A stretch of 47,168 bases of DNA from Treponema sp. UBA4307 (GTDB lineage: Bacteria; Spirochaetota; Spirochaetia; Treponematales; Treponemataceae), in NCBI GenBank assembly GCA_002394685.1, contig DGUP01000007.1, forward strand, positions 1-47,168, written 5' to 3'. Of this stretch, positions 35,267 to 43,562 are shown in pieces. Positions within the stretch are counted from its first letter, which is position 1; each line of letters starts with the position of its first letter. Under the pieces are notes generated by a model that saw only the letters and a list, made by a program, of their open reading frames with translations, was not told the origin of the DNA and searched no databases. Position numbers and translations under genes: made by a program.

Positions 35267-36469
35267 TTATTCTTCCATGGGTTTATCAAAATCTTCAGGA
35301 GCTTCAATTCCACCATATTCGCAAAGAGCATTTGAAATTCGAGCATGCTCAATAGTTTCAAGATTTTTCTTAACCTTATGATAAAGTCTTATTTCTCCAA
35401 TTCCGTCGGCAGCACTTAAAATTTTCAGGATTTTTCTTCCACCTTCAGCACACTGATAATTTCTCAGGAGCATTGATTTTGTCAATGAAAAAACATCAAT
35501 ATCAATAACACGCTTTTTGTCTGCAATTGATACAGTCCAGTGGAGCTTTATATTTTTTGGGTCATCATTAACTTCATAACATTCATAGTTGATTTCCATT
35601 TTACTGGCATCTTCTGCCTTCATCTCTATAATATCCCCTTCATTACAGTAAAGGACACTAAGGCGATTATCAAATTCACCATGAATTACAACGCTGGAAT
35701 TCAGAAGTTTTTTTCCAGATATTTGAGAAATAAAATTATTTGAACTTAAATGGAAATATGGCTCAGGAAATTTTTTACCCCAGCTTTTATCATAAAAAGA
35801 AAAAGATTTTTCTCTATTAACAACATATTCTTCGCCATCATAAACAATGGAACCGGAACATAAAAGTTTTCCACCAATGACAGAATAGTTTGTAATGCTG
35901 CTTTTGTAATCACCATCAAAATCAATATCATGCTCGAATTTTAAATTCCAGCCTATGGTACCTACATTACAGTCCAGTTCCGGCATTTCCTTTAATTTAG
36001 CCCTGGTAACCTGAACTACCCCCTGGGTAAAATCAGTTCCCAGCATGCAGGATGTTTTTGTATCATTTCCCAGTTTGAGGATAAAATCATTTTTTCCAAT
36101 TTCAAGAATTTCAGGAGGGAAATATGCGTTAATCTGTTTTCCTTTGTTCTGGAAATCTCCGGCTTTAACCATTACAAAACTTGGACAGTTGGACAGGTTT
36201 TCATTATCTTCAGCTTCAATATTTTCACCGGCAGTTAAGGCCTGAAAAAGTTCTTCATCAGTTTTTTGAGCACTTGTTTTTGTAATAAAAAGACATTTAT
36301 CGGGAGAAAGCAGAGGATTAACAACGTAGAATTCAATAAAAAAAGTGCGCTCTTCCCCAGTAACCTTACTTGTAGCATTTGTAACCAAACGCCACCATTC
36401 AAAGCCACTGCGCCTTAGCGCACCTTTTAACATATATTTTTCAGATTTATTAGTCTTTTTTGAACCCAT
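35267..36469 (-). CDS. Tocopherol-cyclase-like/lipocalin-type protein
   Basis: This 400-residue protein is beta-rich with no signal peptide. It shows features like the tocopherol cyclase-related family: an early WWRLVTNATS block, FTQGVVQVTR, a central W-N-L core (GTIGWNLKFEHDI), and FYDKSWGKKFPEPYFHLSSNNF, which resembles the WG.KF.PYFW-type motif. In other bacteria such proteins are uncharacterised; true cyclase activity is not implied. GGGGA lies 6 nt before the ATG. It is upstream of clpB on the same strand with a 103-nt gap. The family call is moderate, the function unknown. Confidence 0.62.
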   Translation of the reverse strand: MGSKKTNKSEKYMLKGALRRSGFEWWRLVTNATSKVTGEERTFFIEFYVVNPLLSPDKCLFITKTSAQKTDEELFQALTAGENIEAEDNENLSNCPSFVMVKAGDFQNKGKQINAYFPPEILEIGKNDFILKLGNDTKTSCMLGTDFTQGVVQVTRAKLKEMPELDCNVGTIGWNLKFEHDIDFDGDYKSSITNYSVIGGKLLCSGSIVYDGEEYVVNREKSFSFYDKSWGKKFPEPYFHLSSNNFISQISGKKLLNSSVVIHGEFDNRLSVLYCNEGDIIEMKAEDASKMEINYECYEVNDDPKNIKLHWTVSIADKKRVIDIDVFSLTKSMLLRNYQCAEGGRKILKILSAADGIGEIRLYHKVKKNLETIEHARISNALCEYGGIEAPEDFDKPMEE

Positions 36470-36574
36470 AGTCTATCCCCAAAAATCCCAAAATATAGTA
36501 GTTAATAAAGTCTCAAAGTAAGCAAAACTACCATAACAAGATTTTCGGCAGATTATGGATTTTTTTTTACAAAA

Positions 36575-36793
36575 TTATTTGAACATCTTATTAATAGACT
36601 TTTCGAATTCTGCCTGTTCAGTAGGAAAGTTTTCATCCAGGAATTCGAAACAGTTCTGTGCATTACGCTGAACATGTTCATACCAGATTTTGTATAAATC
36701 AACTTCAAATTCCTCGCCAGGATATGGAGCTCCCTGAACATCAGAAACCAACTGTCTCATCATATCTGCAAACTGCTTAATTTTTTTATCCAT
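36575..36793 (-). CDS. Small conserved-looking protein of unknown function
   Basis: This 72-residue soluble, mostly helical protein is rich in acidic and aromatic residues (KIWYEHVQRNAQNCFEFLDENFP). A very strong GGAGGAG lies 8 nt before the ATG, and TATAAT-like boxes occur in the 74-nt gap behind the M16 protease gene. This supports a real, well-translated gene. I do not recognise the family. Confidence 0.72.
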   Translation of the reverse strand: MDKKIKQFADMMRQLVSDVQGAPYPGEEFEVDLYKIWYEHVQRNAQNCFEFLDENFPTEQAEFEKSINKMFK

Positions 36794-36867
36794 TACTTAC
36801 ACTCCTCCAAAAAGTCGCCCGAAAGTTCTTTTTTAATAGGAAATCCAAATTATAATAATTATCTAAA

Positions 36868-39800
36868 TTATAACCTTAAATTTACAATTTTACTAGTATT
36901 TTCTTTTATTTTTGAAGAAATTTGAGACTTTGAACAGGCAACTACCCCTACTGCTTGAGAAAGTTTATTCAAATAATCTTCGCATGCTCTCTTAAGATCC
37001 AAAGGTGTAACTGACAAAATCCATTTCTGCATTCTTCTTTTACTTTGATAGGTTCTTCCGCAGAGGAAAGAATCGATTGCGTTTAAGCCCTTGCTTAATG
37101 GTGATTCACTCTTAAAGAAGGATGAAAAATAACTTATTAAAGCGTGTACAATCTCTTCCTGAGAAAAATCACTTTCCTTCAATTCTTCCAGAACAGCCTT
37201 GTAACTTTCCAGAGACCTCATTGGATCCGGATCCCGGTATGTAAGATATGATAATCCACTTGAAGGAGAAGCTGAAAGGAATACACCGTAAGCACCACCT
37301 TCCATTCTTACTTTTTTCCATAGAAGACCGTTTGACAGGCAGGAACCAAAAATTGTTTCTATGGCAAAGTCCCTGCATCCCAGAGAATAGGCAGGAGTTA
37401 TAAGAGAAGCATATCCTACAGAGCCAGGAATTTCTAATATTTCCCTGATATTGAAGTCATTATTTTCTTTTTTCTTTAAATCTTTTCCCTTTAACTCAAC
37501 AAGTTTATAAAAATCCTCAGGAGAATTATTTTTTTCAGGAATTAAATCTGAAAGCTGCAAGTCCTTCACAAAATCATTCATGTAAGACTTTACTTTTTTT
37601 ATTTCCCTTGTATCTGCAATAACGGAAATAAAAGCTCCGGAAGAAATAATTTTACTGTAAACATTTTTAAGTTCCAGTGAAAGTTTTTTTATTGAAGATT
37701 TTAATGTTTTTGAAAGATTAAGAACCGAAACATAGCCATTAACAAGCTCTGTTATTGCATTCTTTTTTGAAAGGAAGCAGCTGTTCCGTCCACGTGCAAT
37801 CATATGTGAACTTCCAGACAACATCATTTTTGCCTGCTCAAAATTCATCTGAAGCAGCTGTTCGATTCTTTCTAAATCATTAAAATCTGTGTTAAGAATA
37901 CAATCTTTCAGCAGCTTTAATGTTTTCTCAAAATCCTCTTCCATACACAAAAGATTAATTTCAAGAAAATCCCTGTTAAAAAGATTTTTGTACGGAAGAT
38001 TTTTTCTTCTGCTTTCAGGATTATTAAAAGTAGTAATTGACGAAGAGATTCCCTGCGTATATCGGTTCAAGAGGATTTCAGCCTGATCCCATTTACAACC
38101 CTTCCATCCTGCATCACCTATAAGATATGGAAGAAGTGCAGCTTTTTCATATTCATTTGCAGGAAGAACATCCACAGGAAAAGAAATTTGAAAGTAAATC
38201 ATACCCTTAATTTCTGAACTGCAGCTTATAAAAGGAACATCAGATACTTTTTCATATTTAACATTATATTTTGATGGTTTACGTTTAAGATTTTTTAATT
38301 CAGTTTTTGGAAGAAGTTTTTCACTTAATTCACTTTCATCTTTATTCTGTAATTCAGACATTGCCTTTAATTTTTCAAGAAGTACTTTTTTATCAGTATT
38401 CTTTTTAATTAAAGAAAGACTACTTTTCAATTTCTTCTCACGCATATCAACATATTTAGATGAAGGAACTGACACAAGAACTGAACGATGAGGATTTTCC
38501 AGAAAATATTTTTTAATCAATGATGGAATATATGAAGGATCACTTTTAGCTTTTTCGTAAATCTCATCAAGAGAGTTTTCAAAATAAAGTTTTAAATAAG
38601 GATCATCTCCGTAGTAAGCACCTGCAAGTACACTGTTCATATAACGCCTGCCCTGATTTTTATCATAAGCAAGAACTATACGAAAAGTCATTTTTGCAGA
38701 ATGAACTGTATCTTCAATCAACTGAGAATCAAATGTTTTATCTGCAAGAGATTTCAGAATCTCAAGAACTTTTTTTTCAATTTTTTTTGCATTTTTTCCA
38801 TCTGTTCCAGAAAGACCAATTGTAAAGTCTGGAAGCAAAGTATTTGGACTTGCACCACTCTGCATGGAAAGATCTTTACCAAAACCTGATTCAAGCAGCT
38901 GCCTTTTGAGAGGAGAAGAATCCAGTCCCTGAAGAAGTCTTTCAAGGAAAAAAAGTTCTGAAGTAACCTGGCCGTAATTTTTTTTATCGCATTCAATAAC
39001 CCAGTCAATATTTACAGTATCCTTTTTAGTATCCTGATCTTCATCATTTGAAGGTACCAGTATTTTTAAGTATTTTTCAGGATTTAACTTATTTGGATTG
39101 CAGTTAAAATCTGTAGGCCGGCCGTAAGATGAAACTTTAGAAATTACATTTTCCTCAAGGAAATCCAGCTGCTGTTTTGTAGGAATATTTCCGTAAAGAT
39201 AAACAAAACAGTTTTGAGTACAATAATATTTTTTATAAAATGCCTTATATTCTTCATAAGTTAGTGAAGGAATTTCAAGAGGATCTCCCCCTGAGTCATA
39301 TTCATACTGAGTGCCTTTATAAGAATTCTGTGTTAAATTTCTACTGATAATATTAACCTGATTTGAATAGACTCCACTCATTTCATTGAAGACAACTCCC
39401 TGAAATGAATATTTTCCATCTTTATCTAATTCAAGTCTTGTTCCTTCCTGCATAAAAGATTCTTCCCTGAGCAGCGGAAAAAAGACAGCATCAGCATAAA
39501 CTCCCATAAGATTAAAATAATCTTCAGGAATAAATGAGGCAGCAGGATAAGTTGTATGATCAGGAAAAGTCATTGCATTTAAAAAAGTGTTCAGGCTTCT
39601 TCCTTCCATAGAAATAAAAGGATCTTTAAGAGGATATTTTCTGGAACCGCATAAAGTTGTATGTTCAACAATATGAGCAATTCCTTTTGAATTAGAGGAG
39701 GGAGTTTTAAAACAAAAAGAAAAAAAGTTTTCAGGATCTTTGTTGTAAAGATGAAAAACTTCCATTCCGCTTTTTTCATGTCTAAGATATATGCCTTCAG

Positions 39801-39870
39801 CATTAGAAGCTTCCGGAACTTTTCTAATATCAATTACCTTAAAACCTTTATATATCTGACCTTTTGTCAT
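36868..39870 (-). CDS. M16C metallopeptidase (presequence-protease-like)
   Basis: This 1000-residue protein has four M16 modules as in PreP/falcilysin-type peptidases. The inverted zinc motif HIVEH is at 66-70, with the third ligand Glu163 in FNEMSG. The C-terminal half keeps the substrate-side GGAYGVF and SYLTYRDPDPMRSLE motifs, needed with these enzymes to close the chamber. No signal peptide is seen, so it probably degrades short peptides in the cytoplasm. It overlaps the fliG1 stop by 4 nt (ATGA), implying coupled translation, an unexplained pairing. Confidence 0.93.
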   Translation of the reverse strand: MTKGQIYKGFKVIDIRKVPEASNAEGIYLRHEKSGMEVFHLYNKDPENFFSFCFKTPSSNSKGIAHIVEHTTLCGSRKYPLKDPFISMEGRSLNTFLNAMTFPDHTTYPAASFIPEDYFNLMGVYADAVFFPLLREESFMQEGTRLELDKDGKYSFQGVVFNEMSGVYSNQVNIISRNLTQNSYKGTQYEYDSGGDPLEIPSLTYEEYKAFYKKYYCTQNCFVYLYGNIPTKQQLDFLEENVISKVSSYGRPTDFNCNPNKLNPEKYLKILVPSNDEDQDTKKDTVNIDWVIECDKKNYGQVTSELFFLERLLQGLDSSPLKRQLLESGFGKDLSMQSGASPNTLLPDFTIGLSGTDGKNAKKIEKKVLEILKSLADKTFDSQLIEDTVHSAKMTFRIVLAYDKNQGRRYMNSVLAGAYYGDDPYLKLYFENSLDEIYEKAKSDPSYIPSLIKKYFLENPHRSVLVSVPSSKYVDMREKKLKSSLSLIKKNTDKKVLLEKLKAMSELQNKDESELSEKLLPKTELKNLKRKPSKYNVKYEKVSDVPFISCSSEIKGMIYFQISFPVDVLPANEYEKAALLPYLIGDAGWKGCKWDQAEILLNRYTQGISSSITTFNNPESRRKNLPYKNLFNRDFLEINLLCMEEDFEKTLKLLKDCILNTDFNDLERIEQLLQMNFEQAKMMLSGSSHMIARGRNSCFLSKKNAITELVNGYVSVLNLSKTLKSSIKKLSLELKNVYSKIISSGAFISVIADTREIKKVKSYMNDFVKDLQLSDLIPEKNNSPEDFYKLVELKGKDLKKKENNDFNIREILEIPGSVGYASLITPAYSLGCRDFAIETIFGSCLSNGLLWKKVRMEGGAYGVFLSASPSSGLSYLTYRDPDPMRSLESYKAVLEELKESDFSQEEIVHALISYFSSFFKSESPLSKGLNAIDSFLCGRTYQSKRRMQKWILSVTPLDLKRACEDYLNKLSQAVGVVACSKSQISSKIKENTSKIVNLRL

Positions 39871-41198
39871 ACGTAAACCTCACCATCATCTCTATTAGAA
39901 ATTCTTAACTCTCCACTTTCCCAGGCTCTTCTTAAAGCCGCATAAAATTCGGAAGTAACTCTTTCAGATTCACTCTTTGTTAAATTCGTGAGCAAAGATT
40001 CTTCTTCAAGAACCATATCACCCCGGGTTCTGGAAATATTGGAAAATATTTTGTTTCTGAAATTTTCATTTTTGCCCTTAATAAGAACTGCAATTTCTTT
40101 TGTGTCCATTGTCTGAAGTTTGTTCTGTAAAAACCTGCCTTCAGAATTAAGAACATCTTCTTCAGTAAAAAGCCTCTGCCTTAAGTCGGCACCAAGATCA
40201 GGGTCACCTTCTGCCAGAGTGTTTATTAACTGACTTTCCTGCAAAGGATCCATTCGTCGTAAAATTTCAGCAAGGATTCCCCTTCCGTCCAGACTTTGAG
40301 AAGTCTGAGTATTTTGTGTCTGAAATTTCTTTTCAATTGTTTTTGCAATTTCTTTAATAACTTCTGGAGCAACAGGTTGCATTTTTGCAAGCCGCAGCAT
40401 AACCTGAGTTTTTACGTCTGCTTCCATTTTGTTAATTACACCGGCTGCCTGCTTTGGTTCAAGTTGAGATAAAACAAGAGCCATTACCTGTGGAGATTCT
40501 CCTGAAAGTAAAAGCTTAATCCGGTCAGCATCTGCCTCGGCAAGAAAATCAAAAGGTTTTCCTTCAGGAAATGCAACAGATTTATTTATAAGTTCTTCAG
40601 CTTTTCTCGAACCATATGCTTTTGTAAGAATATTCCGTGCAGTATCAATACCACCGCTTTCCCTGGCTTTATTCATCAAAGCCTGGAATTCCTGAATAAC
40701 CTGCTCTGCTTCTTCATCACTTACGTAAGATATACTTGCAATTTCAGGAATGATTTTGTCCGTCTGTTCCTGTGTAAGATGAGGCATAATTTTCGCAGCT
40801 TCATCCACACCTATTACAACCAGAAATTTTGCAACCCGGCGGTAAATTGATTCTTCTTCAGGAGGCGTAACAGGAACTTTTATAAGAGCCTGTTTTCTGT
40901 TGTCAAGATTTAAATTGTTTTCAAAATTTTCTTTTGCACCCTTTGATGCACTTTCAAGAGTTTCACTTGGATCAAAATATTTTCTCTGATTTTTTTCAGA
41001 ATTACCTGAATCTTTCTTTTCTTTTTTATGTCCAAGGATTTGACCTATTTCCTGATTTACTTTTTGAAAAAAAGGCTTATTTATTTCCCCTTTATTATTG
41101 TCCGTATTCAAAACAGACTGATTAACTTCAGTTTTTTGATTTGCTGGTTCACTAGCTGCTTTTTTATACTGATTTAATGCCCACTCGTTAATATTCAT
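39867..41198 (-). CDS. fliG1: FliG-like flagellar switch protein (spirochaetal FliG1 type)
   Basis: This 443-residue protein has a charged, low-complexity N-terminal region of ~110 residues, then FliG N, middle and C domains. Matches to FliG include GVDEAAKIMPHLTQEQ, GESPQVMALVLSQLEPKQAAGVI (the EHPQ-type motif), ILAEILRRMDPLQESQLINTL and FRNKIFSNISRTRGDM. FliG forms the C-ring surface that meets the stator. Ordinary FliG is ~335-345 residues, so the N-terminal extension is distinctive. Spirochaetes carry two fliG genes; FliG1 in Borrelia is reported to be polar and specialised. The paralogue assignment here is inferred from the divergence. No ribosome binding site; a -10 box ends 7 nt before the ATG. 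Confidence 0.85.
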   Translation of the reverse strand: MNINEWALNQYKKAASEPANQKTEVNQSVLNTDNNKGEINKPFFQKVNQEIGQILGHKKEKKDSGNSEKNQRKYFDPSETLESASKGAKENFENNLNLDNRKQALIKVPVTPPEEESIYRRVAKFLVVIGVDEAAKIMPHLTQEQTDKIIPEIASISYVSDEEAEQVIQEFQALMNKARESGGIDTARNILTKAYGSRKAEELINKSVAFPEGKPFDFLAEADADRIKLLLSGESPQVMALVLSQLEPKQAAGVINKMEADVKTQVMLRLAKMQPVAPEVIKEIAKTIEKKFQTQNTQTSQSLDGRGILAEILRRMDPLQESQLINTLAEGDPDLGADLRQRLFTEEDVLNSEGRFLQNKLQTMDTKEIAVLIKGKNENFRNKIFSNISRTRGDMVLEEESLLTNLTKSESERVTSEFYAALRRAWESGELRISNRDDGEVYV

Positions 41199-41205
41199 GA
41201 ACTCT

Positions 41206-41234
41206 ATTTTAAATGTTTCTCTTCATAATTACAA
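41206..41234 (-). promoter_or_regulatory. Promoter of fliG1, leaderless type
   Basis: TTGTAA, 17 nt, TAAAAT on the minus strand, with the -10 box ending 7 nt before the ATG at 41198. Confidence 0.52.
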
Positions 41235-41238
41235 GAAT

Positions 41239-41279
41239 AAAAAAACACTCCCTGATAATATTTTAACTACCAGGGAGTG
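41239..41279 (-). terminator. Terminator of the SH3-like protein gene pair
   Basis: CACTCCCTG pairs perfectly (9 bp) with CAGGGAGTG, followed on the minus strand by seven T. It separates the SH3-like pair from fliG1. Confidence 0.87.
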
Positions 41280-41301
41280 AAAAATTATTTATGAAAGTCT
41301 A

Positions 41302-42273
41302 TTAAAACTGTTCTACGCCAGTATCAGAAATCCAGGCACCAAAAATCCAGCCTTCACCTTTCTCGTAAGATACGTAGTACCAGTAATTCTTTTTACCGTC
41401 AACTGTAACCAAAGACTTAGTACGGCCAATTACGTATACTTCATATCCGGTATTACATTCCATAAGAAGTTGTGAGGATTTATTAGGCTTAGAATAAATA
41501 CCTGTTGTAAGAGTACCACCAAGATTCTCAACCTTGTAAACACCCTTTACTTCTCCAATTGCTCTTTCATTATACAACTCTTCACTGTTTGTAGCACCAG
41601 AAGTTCCTGTACCATTAAAAAGCAAATTCTTAACTGATTCAGATACGGCTTTTGAAGCAGCTTCATCAATATATTTCTGCTTTGCCTTATCATTTGTGAA
41701 TGAAGCAGACTTTTTCAGGCACTGAATTGCATTAACATCACCACCGAAAATAGAAAGTTTGCTTGAAAGGATATATCCATGCTTTGTGGTATAAGATTCT
41801 ACACCTTCAAGCCACCACACTTCAGTAAAAAGACCATAGCCCTCATTATTGCCAGAATCAATTGCCTTCCATGCAACAATTGCACCCTGAGGAATAACAA
41901 AACGAGAAGCCTTAGAAGAATTCAGGTTTAAATAAAGAACTGCATCTTCAAGAACAACACCCGGCTGACCTTCAGCAGCAATTCTGTCAGACTGAACCCA
42001 GAACTTACTATTGTTATAGCTTACAGAAGTAAAATCTCTTTCAACCTTAGAACCTGAAGAAACACGGATTGCCTTTTTTGATAAAGGTTTTCCATCAGCT
42101 ACATCAATCTTCAGTTCTTCACCCCAAAGGATTGTCTGTTTCCAGATCATTTCACCCTTATCGTTTTCTGTATAGAGTGATGTATCTTCCTGCAGTGCAA
42201 AGCCATTAATCTGGCCGTACATAGCAAAGTTTAATGTTACTAAAGCAAATAATACTGTTAAAATCTTTTTCAT
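41302..42273 (-). CDS. Exported SH3-like repeat protein
   Basis: This 323-residue protein has a signal peptide (KKILTVLFALVTLNFAMYG) and bacterial SH3-like segments. The C-terminal one has GIYSKPNKSSQLLMECNTGYEVYVIG and KKNYWYYVSYEKGEGWIFG, the form seen in SH3b domains that bind cell wall or peptides. It is a paralogue of the neighbouring lipoprotein: both contain SGSKxERxF followed by a SY…WVQ block. AGGGAG lies 8 nt before the ATG. Probably periplasmic; the ligand is unknown. Confidence 0.8.
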   Translation of the reverse strand: MKKILTVLFALVTLNFAMYGQINGFALQEDTSLYTENDKGEMIWKQTILWGEELKIDVADGKPLSKKAIRVSSGSKVERDFTSVSYNNSKFWVQSDRIAAEGQPGVVLEDAVLYLNLNSSKASRFVIPQGAIVAWKAIDSGNNEGYGLFTEVWWLEGVESYTTKHGYILSSKLSIFGGDVNAIQCLKKSASFTNDKAKQKYIDEAASKAVSESVKNLLFNGTGTSGATNSEELYNERAIGEVKGVYKVENLGGTLTTGIYSKPNKSSQLLMECNTGYEVYVIGRTKSLVTVDGKKNYWYYVSYEKGEGWIFGAWISDTGVEQF

Positions 42274-42297
42274 ATTGTATTCTCCCTGGGCACTTTT

Positions 42298-43398
42298 CTA
42301 ATCAAGATTGCGTCCAAATACATTAAATCTGTCATTGAATACCCATCCGGCCACATCAAAATTACCATTTTCATCCATTACACGAATATAGTACCAGTGA
42401 CCTGTTTTTCCGTTAACTTCTTCTGTATTTTTTGTCATCATGATGATTTCATATTCCTGTCCTGAAGAAACAGTTTTGTAAGCATCGCCTTTTAAGCTTG
42501 GAGTTGAACGGATATTGAAGTTTTCACCTTCTCCAGGAATTGCTTCTACATAGTAGTCATCGAAAACATAATAATCTACAGGAACTTCAGCAACCTTTGT
42601 TCTGTCCAAGGCATCAATTGAAGCCTGTGTGAAAAGCTCCTTGATTGAAGATTTAACCTTTCCGCTGGAAACAACTGATGAACCGATTGTGATTAATTCT
42701 TTAATGTAGATTTCATTGTCTGTATTATTGAGGTTCTTAACCAGGTCCATTACATAGAATGATTCTTCAGAAGTTGTAAAAATTTCTTCTACATAAACAT
42801 TTTCATAAACTTTTTCGCCCTTCTTTAAAGCAGCCTGATAAAAAATTCTTCCGTCATCCCCAGTTACTTCTTTTTCACTTACTGCAATTACATCACCGAA
42901 AGAAAGTAAAACTGTTGGTGAATATGGAGAAATTGATTTTGGTGCCTTATAAAGGAAAGATTCATCTGTTACCACAGCAGGAATCATATCCAGGGCAATA
43001 ATATTTGTCTGAACCCAATAGCGGCCATCATCGTAAGAAAGGTATGCAAATTCTCTTTCAGTCTTGCTTCCCGAAAGATTACGGGTTGCATTTTTCTTAA
43101 TGAATGTTCCGTCTGGATTTGTAAGCATATTAAGCTTTGTACCTGCAGGAACTGTTTTTCCAGAGAAGAACATTTCACCATCAACACTTTCAGACCAGAG
43201 AGAACCATCATCATAAAGCATTACAGCATTACCGGTTCCATATTCTACTTGAGCTGCATTATCACTTTCGTATGCTTCAAGATCAAAACTCTGCTCAGTA
43301 GAAGCTGCAGTGTTATTTTCTTTTGTGTCATTATTCTTTGTACATGATAAGATTAACAAAGAAAAAGCCAATGGAAGGAGATAAAGTCTTTTTTTCAT
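42298..43398 (-). CDS. SH3-like repeat lipoprotein
   Basis: From Met at 43398, 366 residues. A lipoprotein signal is present with lipobox LILSC (Cys19), followed by an Asn/Thr/Glu-rich linker and several SH3-like units, the last with NIRSTPSLKGDAYKTV and GHWYYIRVMDENGNFDVAGWVF. AGGAG lies 8 nt before this ATG, while the longer open frame runs through the promoter/hairpin region and is rejected. It is followed after 24 nt by its paralogue, so the pair arose by tandem duplication. One copy is lipid-anchored and the other soluble or differently anchored. Confidence 0.82.
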   Translation of the reverse strand: MKKRLYLLPLAFSLLILSCTKNNDTKENNTAASTEQSFDLEAYESDNAAQVEYGTGNAVMLYDDGSLWSESVDGEMFFSGKTVPAGTKLNMLTNPDGTFIKKNATRNLSGSKTEREFAYLSYDDGRYWVQTNIIALDMIPAVVTDESFLYKAPKSISPYSPTVLLSFGDVIAVSEKEVTGDDGRIFYQAALKKGEKVYENVYVEEIFTTSEESFYVMDLVKNLNNTDNEIYIKELITIGSSVVSSGKVKSSIKELFTQASIDALDRTKVAEVPVDYYVFDDYYVEAIPGEGENFNIRSTPSLKGDAYKTVSSGQEYEIIMMTKNTEEVNGKTGHWYYIRVMDENGNFDVAGWVFNDRFNVFGRNLD

Positions 43399-43452
43399 AA
43401 AAAATACTCCTGTTAAATTAATTTTTGAATCCAAATGAATTCGATAAATCAA

Positions 43453-43492
43453 AAGCCGGATTATATAGTACTTTATCATACTTAAATCCGGC
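43453..43492 (-). promoter_or_regulatory. Hairpin at the 5' end of the SH3 lipoprotein mRNA
   Basis: AGCCGGATT pairs perfectly (9 bp) with AATCCGGCT, followed by TTTT on the minus strand. It starts a few nt after the predicted transcription start of the promoter at 43502-43531. It may be a weak oadB terminator, a 5' stabilising stem, or an early attenuator. Confidence 0.5.
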
Positions 43493-43501
43493 TCTGTTCA
43501 T

Positions 43502-43531
43502 ATACTATGACAATTAAATTAAAAATGTCAA
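43502..43531 (-). promoter_or_regulatory. Promoter of the SH3 lipoprotein gene
   Basis: TTGACA, 18 nt, TAGTAT on the minus strand. Transcription would begin near 43495, giving a ~97-nt leader with a stem-loop. Confidence 0.6.
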
Positions 43532-43562
43532 TATAATTTATAAATTTTGTTATATCCTTTTA

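Noticed and set aside
36514..36565. CCATAA/TTATGG hairpin followed by T on the plus strand
   Set aside because: No plus-strand gene ends before it and on the minus strand, where the genes lie, it lacks a T run; the 6-bp stem may be chance.
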